A stretch of 64,000 bases of DNA from Erythrocercus mccallii. Taxonomy: Eukaryota; Chordata; Aves; Passeriformes; Dicruridae. Each line of letters starts with the position of its first letter. Within the stretch, counting starts at the first letter, position 1. Below the pieces are notes generated by a model. It was not told the origin of the DNA and made no database searches. It saw only the letters and a program-made list of their open reading frames with translations. Shown here piece by piece: positions 46,906-59,274 of the stretch. Both the position numbers and the translations under genes were made by a program. Where the stretch lies: the NCBI GenBank assembly GCA_013397435.1, contig VZRG01000275.1, positions 434,001 through 498,000 of the forward strand, written 5' to 3'.

Positions 46906-49900
46906 TATGGCCTCCAAGAGGGACTTCCTGGCCAACATAACAAAACAAAAACAAGTCCTCAATTTTTCCCTGTTTAAGTTCATCTTATTGCATGATTGCT
47001 CACAAAGGGCTTTAGTTAGTTCACAAGCATCATTTGTCTTTCTGGACCAGAAATCTTGGGGTATTAGGTCATGGATTTTGTCTAATTTGTCTATTTCCAT
47101 GATGTTCTCTATTGTGTGTTTCTATGAATTTATACCTCTAAATCCTGTAGAAGAGTTAGCTTTAGGAAGACAGACTGCATCATTTTGGTCTTGAAAATCT
47201 GGAAACTGTTACTGGAGAAAACAGGTTTATGGAGAAATGGACCTTATTTCCCCGTTTGTCTTGAGCTGATGATGTAGGTATGCACCAAAAGAGACTAATA
47301 ACCAATGGTGCTGATTTTTTGACTAATATTCCCTTGAGTTTTCAGACTAAAGAGAGAAATAGTACAGAAACTTCAAGAACTTAGAGACAAAGAGAAGGAA
47401 GGTAGAAGACAGAAAGATAAAGAGGGTAAAGAAGACCTCTGAAGGCTTACAAAGATGGTTAAATGCTTACAACCTCCATTGAAACAGATGTTGATCAAAT
47501 CTGGCCTTTCTCTTCTTGAAAGAACCATTCCCAATGGTTCCCAATTCTTCAATTTGCATTGCAGAGTAAAGGTGTAATAGGATGATCAATGGAGTTTTGT
47601 TTCATAAATCCTCTGGAAAATTACTTTCCTAGTAAGTTTTCTTTGCAGTATATTTTTAAAATTCATAAGACTATTCTGGGTTGTTGGGTATTTTAATGTC
47701 TGTAAAAAGCAGCTAAAATATAAGGCTTAGTTTTCTGGTCAAATTGCAAGGCTTCTGATTTTTTCAGTCTTGAGGTCATTATATAGTGTGTGTAAATAAA
47801 TGGTCTCTACCAGATGGTGAAACCTTGCCCATGAGGGCTAGAGATACATGAAATCCTTTAAAAAACCAAATACCAATAACTTTAGGCATCTTCATTTCTG
47901 AAATTTGTTAGCTGGACTTCTGGGGCAGCATCAATGTAAAAAATTCTGAGAATAATTTTTACCATAAGATGCTGTTAAAAAGGGGCTTCATTCCAATTGT
48001 AAGAACATTACTCCTGATGAGCTTGTAGATATTTCACTGCATGAGTAAAGACTCACCCTGCAGAAGTGACAATACCAAAACTTTTCCCCCACAATTTAAT
48101 GATTACAGTTCCATGGGAAAAGCTGTTTTTTGTGATAGAGACATTCGATGTTGTCATCTCAGTAAAAGCTACTGTGAAAGGTATATAATCTATGTGGTAT
48201 CATAATAGGGAGAGATGTACAATGCTGTACTTCAGGCCAGGCATAAGTCCAGCCATTATAGCTGAAAGGTCAATTATAATTAATTTTCCTAGCTTTGGAC
48301 TGCTTCATTTGAAAGTTCTGGGCAAAGATATCCATAGGAGATTGAAAAGATGTGTTAATGTGCTATGCTGTGCAGATCTACGCTAAGCAGTGTTGGGATG
48401 GCATGTGCACTACAGGAAATGAAACAATCTTGGGGATTTGCTCATATTTACAATAGACATTTATTTACTTAACATGTTCTTTCTTGTGTAGGGTGAAAAG
48501 GTTACATATGTCTTCAGGTGATAATGGACAAATTATTTCATTAATAGGGGTTCTTTTGCTCCATAAAGGTCAAGAATCTTTGCCCAGTGTGTGGGAAAGA
48601 ATGGTACTCAGAGGGATAAACACCCAGAGGAAATTTCTGAGTTTATTTTGGCTGGTCTATAGTTGATAATTCCCTTGACTGAAGGAATGCCCAGCTCCAT
48701 GTCAGTCACCATTTCCAGAGCTTAACTTTGAATAGCAGTTATTGCTCACACATGTTGGACTTGTCAACTCTTGTTTCAGAAACAGGATGCAAATTGGCAC
48801 ATAGGTAAACTGTAGTATTTGGGAGTTTTGTTTCTACTTCATTGTTGCTGAAAGACTCCAGATTTTAAAAAAGGAAATAGAGAAAGGTTCTTGATTTAAG
48901 TCTGTTTATATGAATTAAGAGACATCATGACATACTATTTTGTTATGTGAGCAGAAGTTTGACAGTGGTAAGGAGAATGGGAGAAACAAATTCCAGTAAC
49001 AAAGAAGGGCACAAGGAACATCCACTCTCCAAATCTTAATTATGCAAGTAATGAAATGAGACATAGTATCTCAGAAAATATTTAAAGGAGATAGTATAAA
49101 AGATCAAAAACTATAAAAGCCTCCAGAATAGCTCAGAATGAGGGAGATAAATTGCTAGTGTTCTTGCCCTAGCAGAAAATTATTTGGGGGAAAATGCATA
49201 TGATAATAGGAAGTGGACAATGCTCATACTAAGAAAGGCTGTTCCATAAAACAATCTAAATCCCCAAATCCAACCTGGGAAATTTCTGTTGAGATTCCAA
49301 ATTTACTATCAGTTTAACTCTGAGCATGTAAAATGCATTGGCCATGTTTTCCAAAGATTCAGAGCATTTTATTTCAGTGGATGAAATAATTCACAGATGT
49401 TTTGCCATGCTAAAACTTGCTGTGGTTTAAAGCATCATTTCAAAGGTTTGGTACAAGGTTGTGTTTTTAATATATTGCAGATTTATCTTTATCTTTTAAA
49501 TGCAAATGTGCTGGGGCAGGAATCATGGACTTGGGTCAGTCTGTGGTCTGTTACATTTCCATATGTCCACACTGCAACTGAGGAGTTTAGTATTCAGCTT
49601 GTTTGGGTGGTGACCTCCAGTTCTCCCAATCTAACAACAGAGGCAGTTCTACCTTCATGTCAGCCATTATATGTCCCTTATACACTTCGGGGGAAGGACA
49701 CAGTCTAAATCAATTTACACTGCTAGTATTCTAATACCTGTTTATACTTCCCTCCAGAGTGCCCAGAAGTTCAGCAAAGACTTCCTGCAGTTAAGTGGAA
49801 AGCATTAGGGAGCAGCATAGACACAGAAACCACAGCAATTGCCCCAACAAAACTTAGTAACAAACACAGGAATTTCAGTCTGAAAACTGATGTGAAAAAA

Positions 49901-50689
49901 CAACGGATTGAAAATTTTAAATACATGAGTTGAACATGAGTTAATCTACTTAACTGGATTTTAGATGTCTGGGTCTACATCTGTGGTTTATTACTTTTAT
50001 CAAAAAGTGAGGAGGATATATAAGAAGGAACCTGCAGAATCATGTCTTTCCCAAAAATACCTTGCATAACTAATCTTTATCATCTGTCTAATCTATCTTC
50101 AAATGATGATGTATTGACATAAAGAGCTGAAGCCTCCTGATATTATGTTGGATATTCACTTAACTAAGGAAGAAAAGTGGTGGGAAGGCTTTAAATAGAT
50201 TGTGGTAAAAGATATTTTGTAATATAGGTTTGATCTATGCAGAACAATACAGAATAATGAAAATAATATTGAGCATTTTCTATTATCTGAGAAGTCAAAG
50301 TGAAGGGTTACTGTGTTAGTGTTTAGCAAGGTCAATACAGCGTGAAAAACCAGGGTATCAAGAAAGACCTCTTCAGTAGCTGTTTTAAAGAAAGTAGGAA
50401 AACCTCATGCTAGCCTAAAATCCAATAGTACTCTTAGTTTGCTGTGTTCTCCCCTCATCCTTATTTAAAAAGATTTAAATGGAAGTAATTTGTTTTTTAA
50501 GATAGGAACTGTATTTACAAAATGAGACTGCAAAAGACTGTGCTGCCTATAAAAGACATACCTTTTAAAACCAACTTCAACAGAAAATCCAAATGTGATA
50601 TTCCATAGATTTAAAATAAGCCGTTCATAGGCATTTGCATGTAATTAAACATCTGCAAGAAATTCAGTGACCCAATTAATATACATGAG
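46906..50689. other. AT-rich non-coding stretch, no gene seen
   Basis: No gene or additional repeat was recognised. An 11-bp word, cacattatggc, is duplicated at about 46878 and 46901, at the left edge of this stretch and the end of the CR1 copy. It could be part of the insertion junction or coincidental. Open frames are short (103 codons at most). Confidence 0.55.
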
Positions 50690-51470
50690 GGAAGGGATGC
50701 CATCCAGAAGGAGCTTGACAGGCTTGAGGAGTAGACCAAAGTAAACTTAATCAAGTCAGGGCAATGCCCAGTATCAGTACAAACTGAGGGATGAAGGGAT
50801 TGAGAGCAAGGTTAAAGAAGTACTTTGGCATACCGGTGGATAAGAGGCTGGACATGAACTGACACTATGTCCTTGCAGCCCAGTAGGCCAACTACTTCCT
50901 GGGATGCATCAAAAGCAGGTAGACGGAGGAGATTTTGCCCCTCTGCTCTGCTCTGGTGAGACACCACCTGGAGCACTGCATCCAGCTCTGGAGTTCTCAA
51001 AACAGGAAAAACATGCACCTGTTGAAGCAGGTCTGGAGGAGGGTCACAAAAAGGATCAGAGGAGTGGAGCACCTCTTCTGTGAGGACAGGCTGAGAGACT
51101 TGAGATCCTTCAGCCTGGAAAAAAGAAGGCTCAGAGAAGAGTTTATGATGGCCTTTCAATAACTAAAGGGGGCCTACAAGACAGGTGAAGAGTGTGTGAT
51201 TATAGGACAAGGTGCAACAGTTTTAAATTTTAAGAAGGTGCATTTAGATTGGCTGTAGGGAAAAATCTTCTATGATAAGGGTGGTGAGATACTCAAACAG
51301 AGATGTCCAGAGAAGTTTTGGATGTTCCATCATTAGAAGTGCTCAAGGTCAGGCCGGAGGGAGCTTTGAGCAATGACATCTATTGATGTTGGTGCCCATA
51401 GCAGAGGTGTTGGAGTATATGACCTTCGGGTTGGGTTGAAAAAACTTTTATTCTATGGTTCTATGATTTT
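50690..51470 (+). mobile_element. CR1 retrotransposon, about 780 bp, 5'-truncated
   Basis: The copy follows CR1 in order. 'gatgccatccagaaggagct' and 'aatgcccagtatcagtaca' come first, then the ORF2 C-terminal region ('ctctgctctgctctggtgag', 'cacctggagcactgcatcca', 'gaggacaggctgagaga'). The 3' region follows ('gggggcctacaagac', 'agggtggtgagatactc'), ending in 'ttctatggttctatgatt'. Between about 50750 and 50760 a block that normally follows 'tgaac' (the 'ttcaacaaggccaagtgc' region) is missing, so there is an internal deletion of some tens of bases. Stops and indels break the frame. Confidence 0.95.
50923..51162 (+). pseudogene. Remnant of CR1 ORF2 C-terminal region
   Basis: Inside the CR1 copy one frame stays open for about 79 codons up to the taa at 51160. 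It includes LCSALVRHHLEHC, RRVTKRIRGVEHL and SFSLEKRRLREE, which I recognise as the region C-terminal to the reverse transcriptase in CR1 ORF2. A stop at 50920-50922 precedes it and the complete protein would need the whole 5' part, so it is non-functional. The antisense frame at 50812-51159 is a shadow. Confidence 0.85.
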
Positions 51471-54400
51471 TTTTCTTTTTGTTTATTTAGGTCATGTTTT
51501 AAGCAATATTATGAGATTCCCTCTTTTAATAAGACATTCTAACTGATTAAATTGATTTAATTGATTAAACCATGCATGACTACATACCAGGAAGTGTACT
51601 GATTTAACTGGAAATTCTCTGGATCTACTGTACTTTTGTGATGGAAATCTTCTGACAATATAGTCACCAACAATGGGGATATCTATGTCTTAGCACACTT
51701 GCTACTAGCTTCTTTTGTAGTCCATGGATATAAATACTTCAGGAATAAGATTTTTATTTGCACTAAAACCATACAAAACTGTAAGATAAAATGATTCCTC
51801 AGAATGTCTGTTGAGTAGGAAGGGATCCTAGTATTACAAGGATCTTGTCGTCTGTAGGCTTCTATATTTTGGACAGCTCTACTTCATCAGATGAATGGAA
51901 ATTAAATATTATTTAGAGGAGGCTTTCTTTTCCCTGACATCTGTTATAGCCCACTCAAAGGTGGCTGTATAAGACATGCAGCAAAATCTTGCTTTATATT
52001 GTTTTTCTGATCTAACGTCAGGGGAGATGAATTTCAGCCTTTACAGAGAATGTGACCAGCTAAGATTAGCAGAGGGATAATGCAGTCTCTTGGCAGCCAG
52101 GGATGATTTCTTCATCAGAATTCATACTATAGCTAATTTGAAGTACTCAATGGTATTTAGTCATGGTGAACTGAGGGAGGGCACAAACTGACAATTTAAT
52201 TTCAAAAATGTTGACTTCAGAAGCATTTCTCCCATCCAGAATGTAATTACGGTTGAAACCTGTATTACACCCTGGAAGAAGCTTAATGGGAACCTTACCT
52301 GAGGAAGGAAATGTTGCCTACTTCATACCACACATTTTTATCTTCATAAATCAGGATTGCAGTCATTAATATCTCCTGTCTTGTCCCACTCACTCCCATT
52401 ATTTCACATTTTCCTGTATATTCTATTTCTGAAACTCCACACTTCCCACTTTCCAGTCTTGCCCACATTTAAATTTTTGGTCAGATTTTCCTGAAGGTGA
52501 GAAGCTTTTGGCATATTCAGTGCTTGTATTCACATTAACAAGTCATACTGGACCAGTTAGCAGCAGATCAGGAGAATGAAATGATTGATGCAGAGAACTC
52601 AATACCCAGATCATACATATTTTTTACCCATACTGTGTTCCTTATAGTCAGGGGCTAAAGACTTCATTAGCAGCAGAAGGTCATTATTAAGTGCTCATCT
52701 AGAGCTCATCATCTGCGCTCTTACATCTAAGAGGATGAGATTTCATGCACTCCAGCATTAGTCAGAGCAGTGACTCCAACCTGATTAATGGAGAGGATTG
52801 GGAGGTTGCTTAAAAATGTTCTCATGACCTGAACTAAAGCACTACCAGGAAGATATAGAGCAAGCACAGCTGCTTTGCAAGGGCACAGATATCCTTGAAT
52901 TAGCATTTGTAGTGCTCATTTCCCTAATGCAGCTTTCCAAGCCAGGCTCATCCTGAGTGGTGGTGCTAACAATGCAGACACAGCTAATGAGCAAGCCACG
53001 CTCAGGGGCTCACAGGGCACAATGGTGGGGCTGTGCCTCGAGTGAGGGGGTTGAGTTACACACGAGTGAACTTGGGTATTCCGAACACCGTAAAAATGAT
53101 GAAGGACAGGCTTAGTAAGAGGAAGATGGGTTTGGGTCAGACTAGGAGGGAGGAGTACTAATGTTGAACAGTGTTATAGTGTTAATCCTTTTAACTTCCT
53201 CTCTGGGCTTTGTTGTCAGATCCCTATTGGGGCCTGATTATTCAGACTTTACTCTGTCTTCCCAGGCACCCGTTCTGAGCAGAGCTGTCCCTTTCCATAC
53301 TTAACAGGGAGCTGAAATGCAAAAGGCAGCTAGTGTTTCTTCAAGGTGGAAAACAGGTTTTTACTGTTGAAACATTGTAACTCAACTAAAGTTGCAGAAT
53401 ATCTGCTGACCAAGCATATGAATGTGTTTAGGATATTACGCTGCTCAGAAGTATGAGACTATTGTATCTGCATTGCATTATTTCTTATCTCAGCTAACCA
53501 TGGAAAGATCTCTTCTATAGAAAAGCTCAGGAGTACATAAAGGCACTGTTGTTTCTTGGAGTTAGTGAAGCTATGAAACGCATGAACTTTACCCCTTGTC
53601 TCTACAAAAGATTTGCCAGTTCTATGAATTTTAAATCCATGGGAAATTTTTGTTGCCCTCAGCTGCTGGGTTTCAACGGCTAAAACTCTTTTTGAAGTTA
53701 TGCTTGAATGCTGCTTTCTTTATAGCCTCCAAAATGACACCTTCTGCTTTTCCTGCATTCATAACACTGAGAAAAAGATGAACAAGTGTTCCCTGTTCAA
53801 CCAGCCAATATATATAACCTGATCTGTTTAGCTGCTTGAATGTAGTGACTAAATGCCCATAACTCCAAGAAATACTAAAATGTGTTTAGCAGTTTGATGT
53901 TTTAAAATCCAGGAATAAAAAGGCAGATGTTATGATCCATGAAGGAATAGTACATACAAACTGGGGGTAGGGCACAAGAAAACTAGAACTGTTTCCTGTG
54001 TAATGAGCCATGCATGGCAAAGACTGTAAGGAATGGCCAGCAGCAAAGAGCTACCTACAGCAATGAAATCATTTTATGTTCCATTAAGGCCTTGTTATTT
54101 TAGTGTTTATACAAATTTATGCTGCAGGAAAATCTGAAGCCTGTTGTATGACTCTAGTAAGTAAGAAAATCAAACTTCCAAGAACAGGGCTATTATTTAG
54201 AAGAACTGCATCAATCCCATTCTGATTTTTAACTATCTTGGAGATGAATGGGAGAGAACTTTGATTCCGGAAGGAGATGGTAGCATACTGAGCACTGGAA
54301 ATGTCATGGCACCCATGGGCATTTGCAAACGGCAGTTTTTGGCTATGTGACTGTGGCTTCATTTTTGCTTACTCAAGGTGATGGTGAGAAAAAACACCCT

Positions 54401-57400
54401 GCTTTTTCAAGGTCACTAGAAACATATTAAATGGATCTCTTTTTTAAAGGCTACTGAGAACTTCTCAAAAAAACTGGACACAAACTGGTTACATAAAAAA
54501 ACAGATATATGCCTTTTTTGAAAATAAAAACTATAACAGTAAGAAAGGGAAAAAATTAATTTGTCTTCAGTTTTCCCATCTGTATTGTAAACCAATATCA
54601 TAACTGAAACCGTTCCAAGATACATCCTGTCTACTGAGTCAGAAAAAACCCTGAAGATCCCAATTTGAGAGCTCAGATAGGTCTCTGCATCTATAGTTCT
54701 CTAAGAAAAACTGCAACTTGTACCAGAAAATTTATCCACCATTTCCCCCTTGGAAATCCAACTTCATTATTAATTTGTCAGTCATGATCCTAACTTAAAA
54801 TACACCAGGTAAAACCCACCAATAAATCTTATGTCTAGAATTCTGTCTGTAGTGGTGTGTCCAGCTTGACAGATACAGGAATATCTTCAAAGAGGGTGGT
54901 GAGAGAACAATGTTGTCACACACCAGATTGGCAAAAGTGTGATTTTGTTGATTATTGGAGCCATTCTCTCTAACAGCATTCTGCTAACCTATTCAGTAAC
55001 CAGTTGTCCTGGAAGAGTTGGTCCGTTCCTGATGCTGTACCATCACAGAACTCCTTTCCTCTCTCCAAGCACCTGAGAAAGGCAGATAGGAAACCCAAGG
55101 GGGGTTTGACAACACCGACCCATAAAAAGACACCCTTTCCCCCTGTATTTTAACTACATATTTTTACAATGTCATTTTTTGATATAAACAAATAATTGCT
55201 TCTTTAAGTTTAACATTTAAGTTGCAAGGAAACCCTCATTCTTTAATATATGAAGTAGTAGAATAGAAATATGTATGAGAATGCTTTAAAAGATTGTGTT
55301 CAAAATATTTTGTCCTAACAAAACAAGCACCATTCAGTGTACTGGGGATCTGTACCAAACAATGAACTGATCCCAAGAATTAACTTAATCTGCTACAATA
55401 GGGTGATATTTATCTTCAAACTAGACAGAAGAAATCTTTTCAAGCCCTTGTGTACAGGTCTGACTCAAAGTAAGAAAGATATTTATCAGAGGATCTCAAG
55501 TGGATGAAGTATTATGCTTTGAATTGTTTATATTCTCCTATCTTTCTTTTATATTATTTTAAACTTTCTTTTGCTTGGCATCTGAAATAGGATATCCATG
55601 CTCCTGATGCAATGTGAACACATGTTGTGAACATTTTATTGTCTGACTTTTTAGGGGAGGGATGCTACAAAAATGTAGCTGAAAATTTTACATCACTCAC
55701 TGATTTAGGGCCCAGGTTTCATATATCTATTTTACACTGTTCAGACCATGAGTGGTGGCATAGACATGAGTATTTCTCTTCATAATACTGTCAGACACTT
55801 TTCCCTGTTACTTTTGTATAAGACCTGAATAATATAATTTACTTTATTGACTTTGGTAAGTGAAAATAATTCTGGGTGTTGTGGTCCGTCATTTATTCTG
55901 AAATTTTTCACTGTAGTTCTCATTTCAAGTCTCTCTCACACAGCAAGTTTGGGGATTTTGTTGCTTTTTCCTTGCATGTACAGAATATGAATTTTTCACA
56001 CAAGTGAAAGAGATAGTATCTAAAGATAAGCTGATAATACCATGTAGTTATTTATGTGATTAGTAATTATAAACCACTTTGATCACATTTTGATTATGTA
56101 CAAATGGTCCAGACCATCTTCCAGTTAGAAATTGTTGTGAAGCCCAGTTTGACTTCATAATGAAGCACTCAGGAAGACAAGGACTCTGTTTTTCAGAATC
56201 ACGTTTTTGTGCTTTCATTTCCAGGAAATGCTAATTCTTATTACTTCATCACTCAAGTACAAATATAATACAAAGCCATCGATCTGAAAAATACATGGGG
56301 TTTTTTGAGTGCTAGCCCTTTAGTATTTCAAAATAATACACAGTAAGTGCTGAAAGGAATAGTTTCTTTGCCAAAGATATTCTGTGCTCTGGGTGTGTGA
56401 TAAAATTCCAGCATAAATGCACAGAAAAATGAAGTATTAACTTTCTTTGCTTCCTAAGAAGTTCAAAATGTTCTGCTCCTGTGGGATTTAATGTAAGTGA
56501 TGCTGTATATTTCATCTAAAGGGTTCTATTAACCTTTGAAAAGCCTAGGTTATAATCTGATTTAGATGACAATTGAAAGAGCTCAGCAGTCTCAGTTTAG
56601 TTCCTTTTTTATTAAATCACCATCAGATACTTAACATAGTGCTGATCTGAGGAATAAAGCTCATTTTGAGGCATATGGAGTATAAACTACTGGAGTAAAA
56701 GAGGCATGGAGTATAAATTTGGCTTTAAAAAAAATAAATCCATCAAATTCATTCCTTTTAAAAAGCACAAACATCTATGGAAATTTTGCAAAGACAAACC
56801 CTACCTACTGCATTGGATGCCTTTATTCTCATAGATGATAGGCTATTCTGCATTACAAATGGGAAAAATATTGATACTGATGGGAAAAAAATCCTCAGTA
56901 GGAGGAACTGCATTATGGTAACAGTGATTTGTACTGGCTTATTAAAAATACCAGTGCAACAGAATATGGCCAGATGGTATATTGTTGGGTGTGGCCATCA
57001 AGTCAGAAACTATGCTAAATTAAGGAGATGCTTTGATCATCTTCAGTCATCTATTTATATCTGATCCCTTCCTTAATTTTAATGGAGATGATAGTAGTAT
57101 AGAGATCTGCAACAATAAAAGAAATAATTACTATCCATTGACCTAGGATTAGCAAAAACATTGCTGTAAGTAATAAAGGCAACAGCAAAAGCTTTTTTTA
57201 ATTAAAAGGAAGTTTCTCATTCTGCATTATTGCATTCTGAACAGAAGGGTCAGTAGTAGTTTTTTAAAAATGGCATACCAGTTAATTCCATTTCTGTAAT
57301 GATCTGTGGATCAAAAACTATGCACTGCACCCATCAGCACTGGTTTTTGCAAGATACAGGCTAGACACAGCAGAAGAAAAAGGTTTAGAGTTTAGCACTT

Positions 57401-57530
57401 CAAGGAGCTAATGTGTTTTAATGCTACTATTCAACGACCATCCTTTAATCCCTGTGCTGCCAGTCAAGATAGTGATTAAAAATCACCCATTCGGGCAATT
57501 ACTTCTGGGTGTTGATGTGCCAGGTTGTGG
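51471..57530. other. AT-rich non-coding stretch, no gene seen
   Basis: No gene or recognised repeat over about 6 kb. Open frames are all under 96 codons and without domains. Slightly higher CpG occurs at 53030-53085 but is too sparse to call an island. Confidence 0.6.
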
Positions 57531-57588
57531 GTGTGAAGTTAAGGGGATGGAGAAGGGGAGGGTTTGTGAATGTATGGCTGATGTTTGA

Positions 57589-57650
57589 CAAGCTGAATTT
57601 CAAAAAGAAGGAGGGGAAAGGAGGGGAAAAGAGGGAAAAAATTCAGCTTG
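57589..57650. repeat. 12-bp inverted repeat around a homopurine tract
   Basis: The left arm caagctgaattt (57589-57600) pairs perfectly with the right arm aaattcagcttg (57639-57650). The 38-nt loop between them is purine-only on the + strand after its first base, with two GGGG runs and one GGG run. The arms could form a hairpin, and the purine tract could form triplex-type DNA. More purine-rich sequence flanks it (57540-57565 and 57790-57835). Confidence 0.85.
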
Positions 57651-58384
57651 CCCCAGGAGGGAGGAAAAAGCTAGAACAAAGCTTCCTTCAGTAAACTCCG
57701 CTAGTCTTACAATAGTAATTTCTGAGTTCCTCACAAGAGAGCTCCCCCTTATCACTACTCTGAAGAGAAAACAAGATTGTGAAATCAACAGTCAGCCCTG
57801 GAGGAGATGGGGGAGGAGAAGGGGAAGGAAGCTGGTAAATGAGACAGGATTTATCCTGAAATAATAACCTTAGCAGTGATAGCAGGGCTCCTGGTGAACC
57901 ACTTGGTAGACTTTTTAATCTGTCTCCTTAGATGCTGAGTGTTGTGTTTAAAGCAGTTCCTTTATGTCAAAGGAGATTAGCACTGGTGACAGAATAATAT
58001 ATTCTTGAATGTGAATATGAAGAAAAAAGTACTTTTCTCCATCTCCCCTACTGGTAATTCTGATATATTTTCGTAATTCTGGCATATATTGCTATATTAT
58101 TTCCTTGTTTATTGTGTAGATTTGTTTGCACAATTACTCCTAAATTACTTCTAAAAATCAGTGTGGGGAAAAAATGCTTGCTGTCCTTTTACCTAAAAAA
58201 AAAAGTCACTGAGGATAGCATTAAATATTCTTTCAACATTAAACATTTAAGTAACTGATGGCTATGCTACTGCCTTTTGAATCCATGCATGGCTACTAAA
58301 ATATTTCATCTCTCAGGGTTTCTTACACATCTCATCCATGCAAATGTGAGGAAAATGTTTTGGTTTCTCATCTTTTAGAGTATC
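57651..58384. other. Non-coding stretch, no gene seen
   Basis: Purine-rich at first (to about 57840), then AT-rich. No gene or recognised element before the CR1 copy. Confidence 0.6.
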
Positions 58385-59274
58385 TTGTTGAATGCCTAGT
58401 ACACTGAGGTCCCTGAGCAAAGAGGGTAATGCCAGTGTGACCTTGGTGCCAGTGACACACCAAGTGGAGCAGATCATCTTGAGTGCCATTCATTGTGTGG
58501 CATGTACAGGACAAGTGAGGGATCTGGCCCAGCCAGTGTGGGTTTAGGAAAGGCAGGTCCTGCTTGACCAACCTATGACAAGGTGGCCTGCCTTGCAGAT
58601 GAGGGAAAGGCTGTGGATGTTGTTGCCTGGACTTTAGTAAAGCTTTGACACTGTTTCCCACAGTATTCTCCTGGAGTACCCATGCCCATGGCATGGACAT
58701 GTGCATTGTCCTCTGGGTAAAAAAATGTCTGGATGACAAGCCCAGAGAGTGGTGGTGAATATGGTTCATCCAGCTGGGGGACAATCACCAGTGACATTTC
58801 CTGGGGCTCATTTGGGGACAATTTTGATAAATGTATCAATGACCTGGATGAGGGGATTGAGGCCACCCTCACTCAGTTTGCAGAATTTCTCCCTAAAGAC
58901 ATAGTTGGGCAAGGGTGTTGATCTACTGGAGGATGGGAAAGCGCTACAGAGACATCTGGACAGGTTGGATTGGTAGGCTGAGGTTAATGGTATGAGGTTC
59001 AACAAGACAAGGTGCTGGGTGCTGCACTTAGTCACAACAGTCTTTAGCCATGCTAGGGGAGGTTTAAAGTGGACATTAGGAAGAAAGTTTTTACAGAAAA
59101 GGTAATTGGGCTTTGGAACAGGCTGCCCAGGGAGGGGTGGAGTCACCCTCCCTAGAGGTGTTTAAGGGAAGACTCAGTCCCCGGTCTAGTGGACAAGGTG
59201 GTGTTGGGTCACAGGTGGGACTCAATGGTCTTAGAGGCCAACCTAATTGATTCTGTGATTCTGTATCCTATGCA
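58385..59274 (+). mobile_element. CR1 retrotransposon, about 890 bp with a large internal deletion
   Basis: The left part follows CR1 ORF2 through the reverse transcriptase: 'atcatcttgagtgccat', 'aaaggcaggtcctgcttgac', 'gatgagggaaaggctgtgga', 'ctggatgaggggattgag', 'ggtatgaggttcaacaag', 'gctgcacttagtcacaac'. At about 59040-59050 it jumps straight to the 3' region ('gaggtttaaagtggacatta', 'gctgcccagggaggggtgga', 'ggtctagtggacaaggtgg'). It ends in 'cctaattgattctgtgattc'. By my recollection of the family several hundred bases are missing at that joint. Its 3' end is of the same type as the 24.4-kb copy. Confidence 0.95.
58560..58921 (+). pseudogene. Remnant of CR1 ORF2 reverse transcriptase
   Basis: Nucleotide similarity to the CR1 reverse transcriptase runs through this part. 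The reading frame is broken in several places. In the last frame, 58733-58921, the peptide INDLDEGIEATLTQFAEF is recognisable. The residues that normally follow are altered (the usual Ala-Asp-Asp catalytic motif reads Ala-Glu-Phe), so no enzyme is made. Confidence 0.8.

Noticed and set aside
52257..52274. Third copy of the 32.9/34.3 kb duplicate, suggested by 'aacctgtattacacc'
   Set aside because: Only 15 bases match and the flanks are unrelated, so it is within chance expectation.
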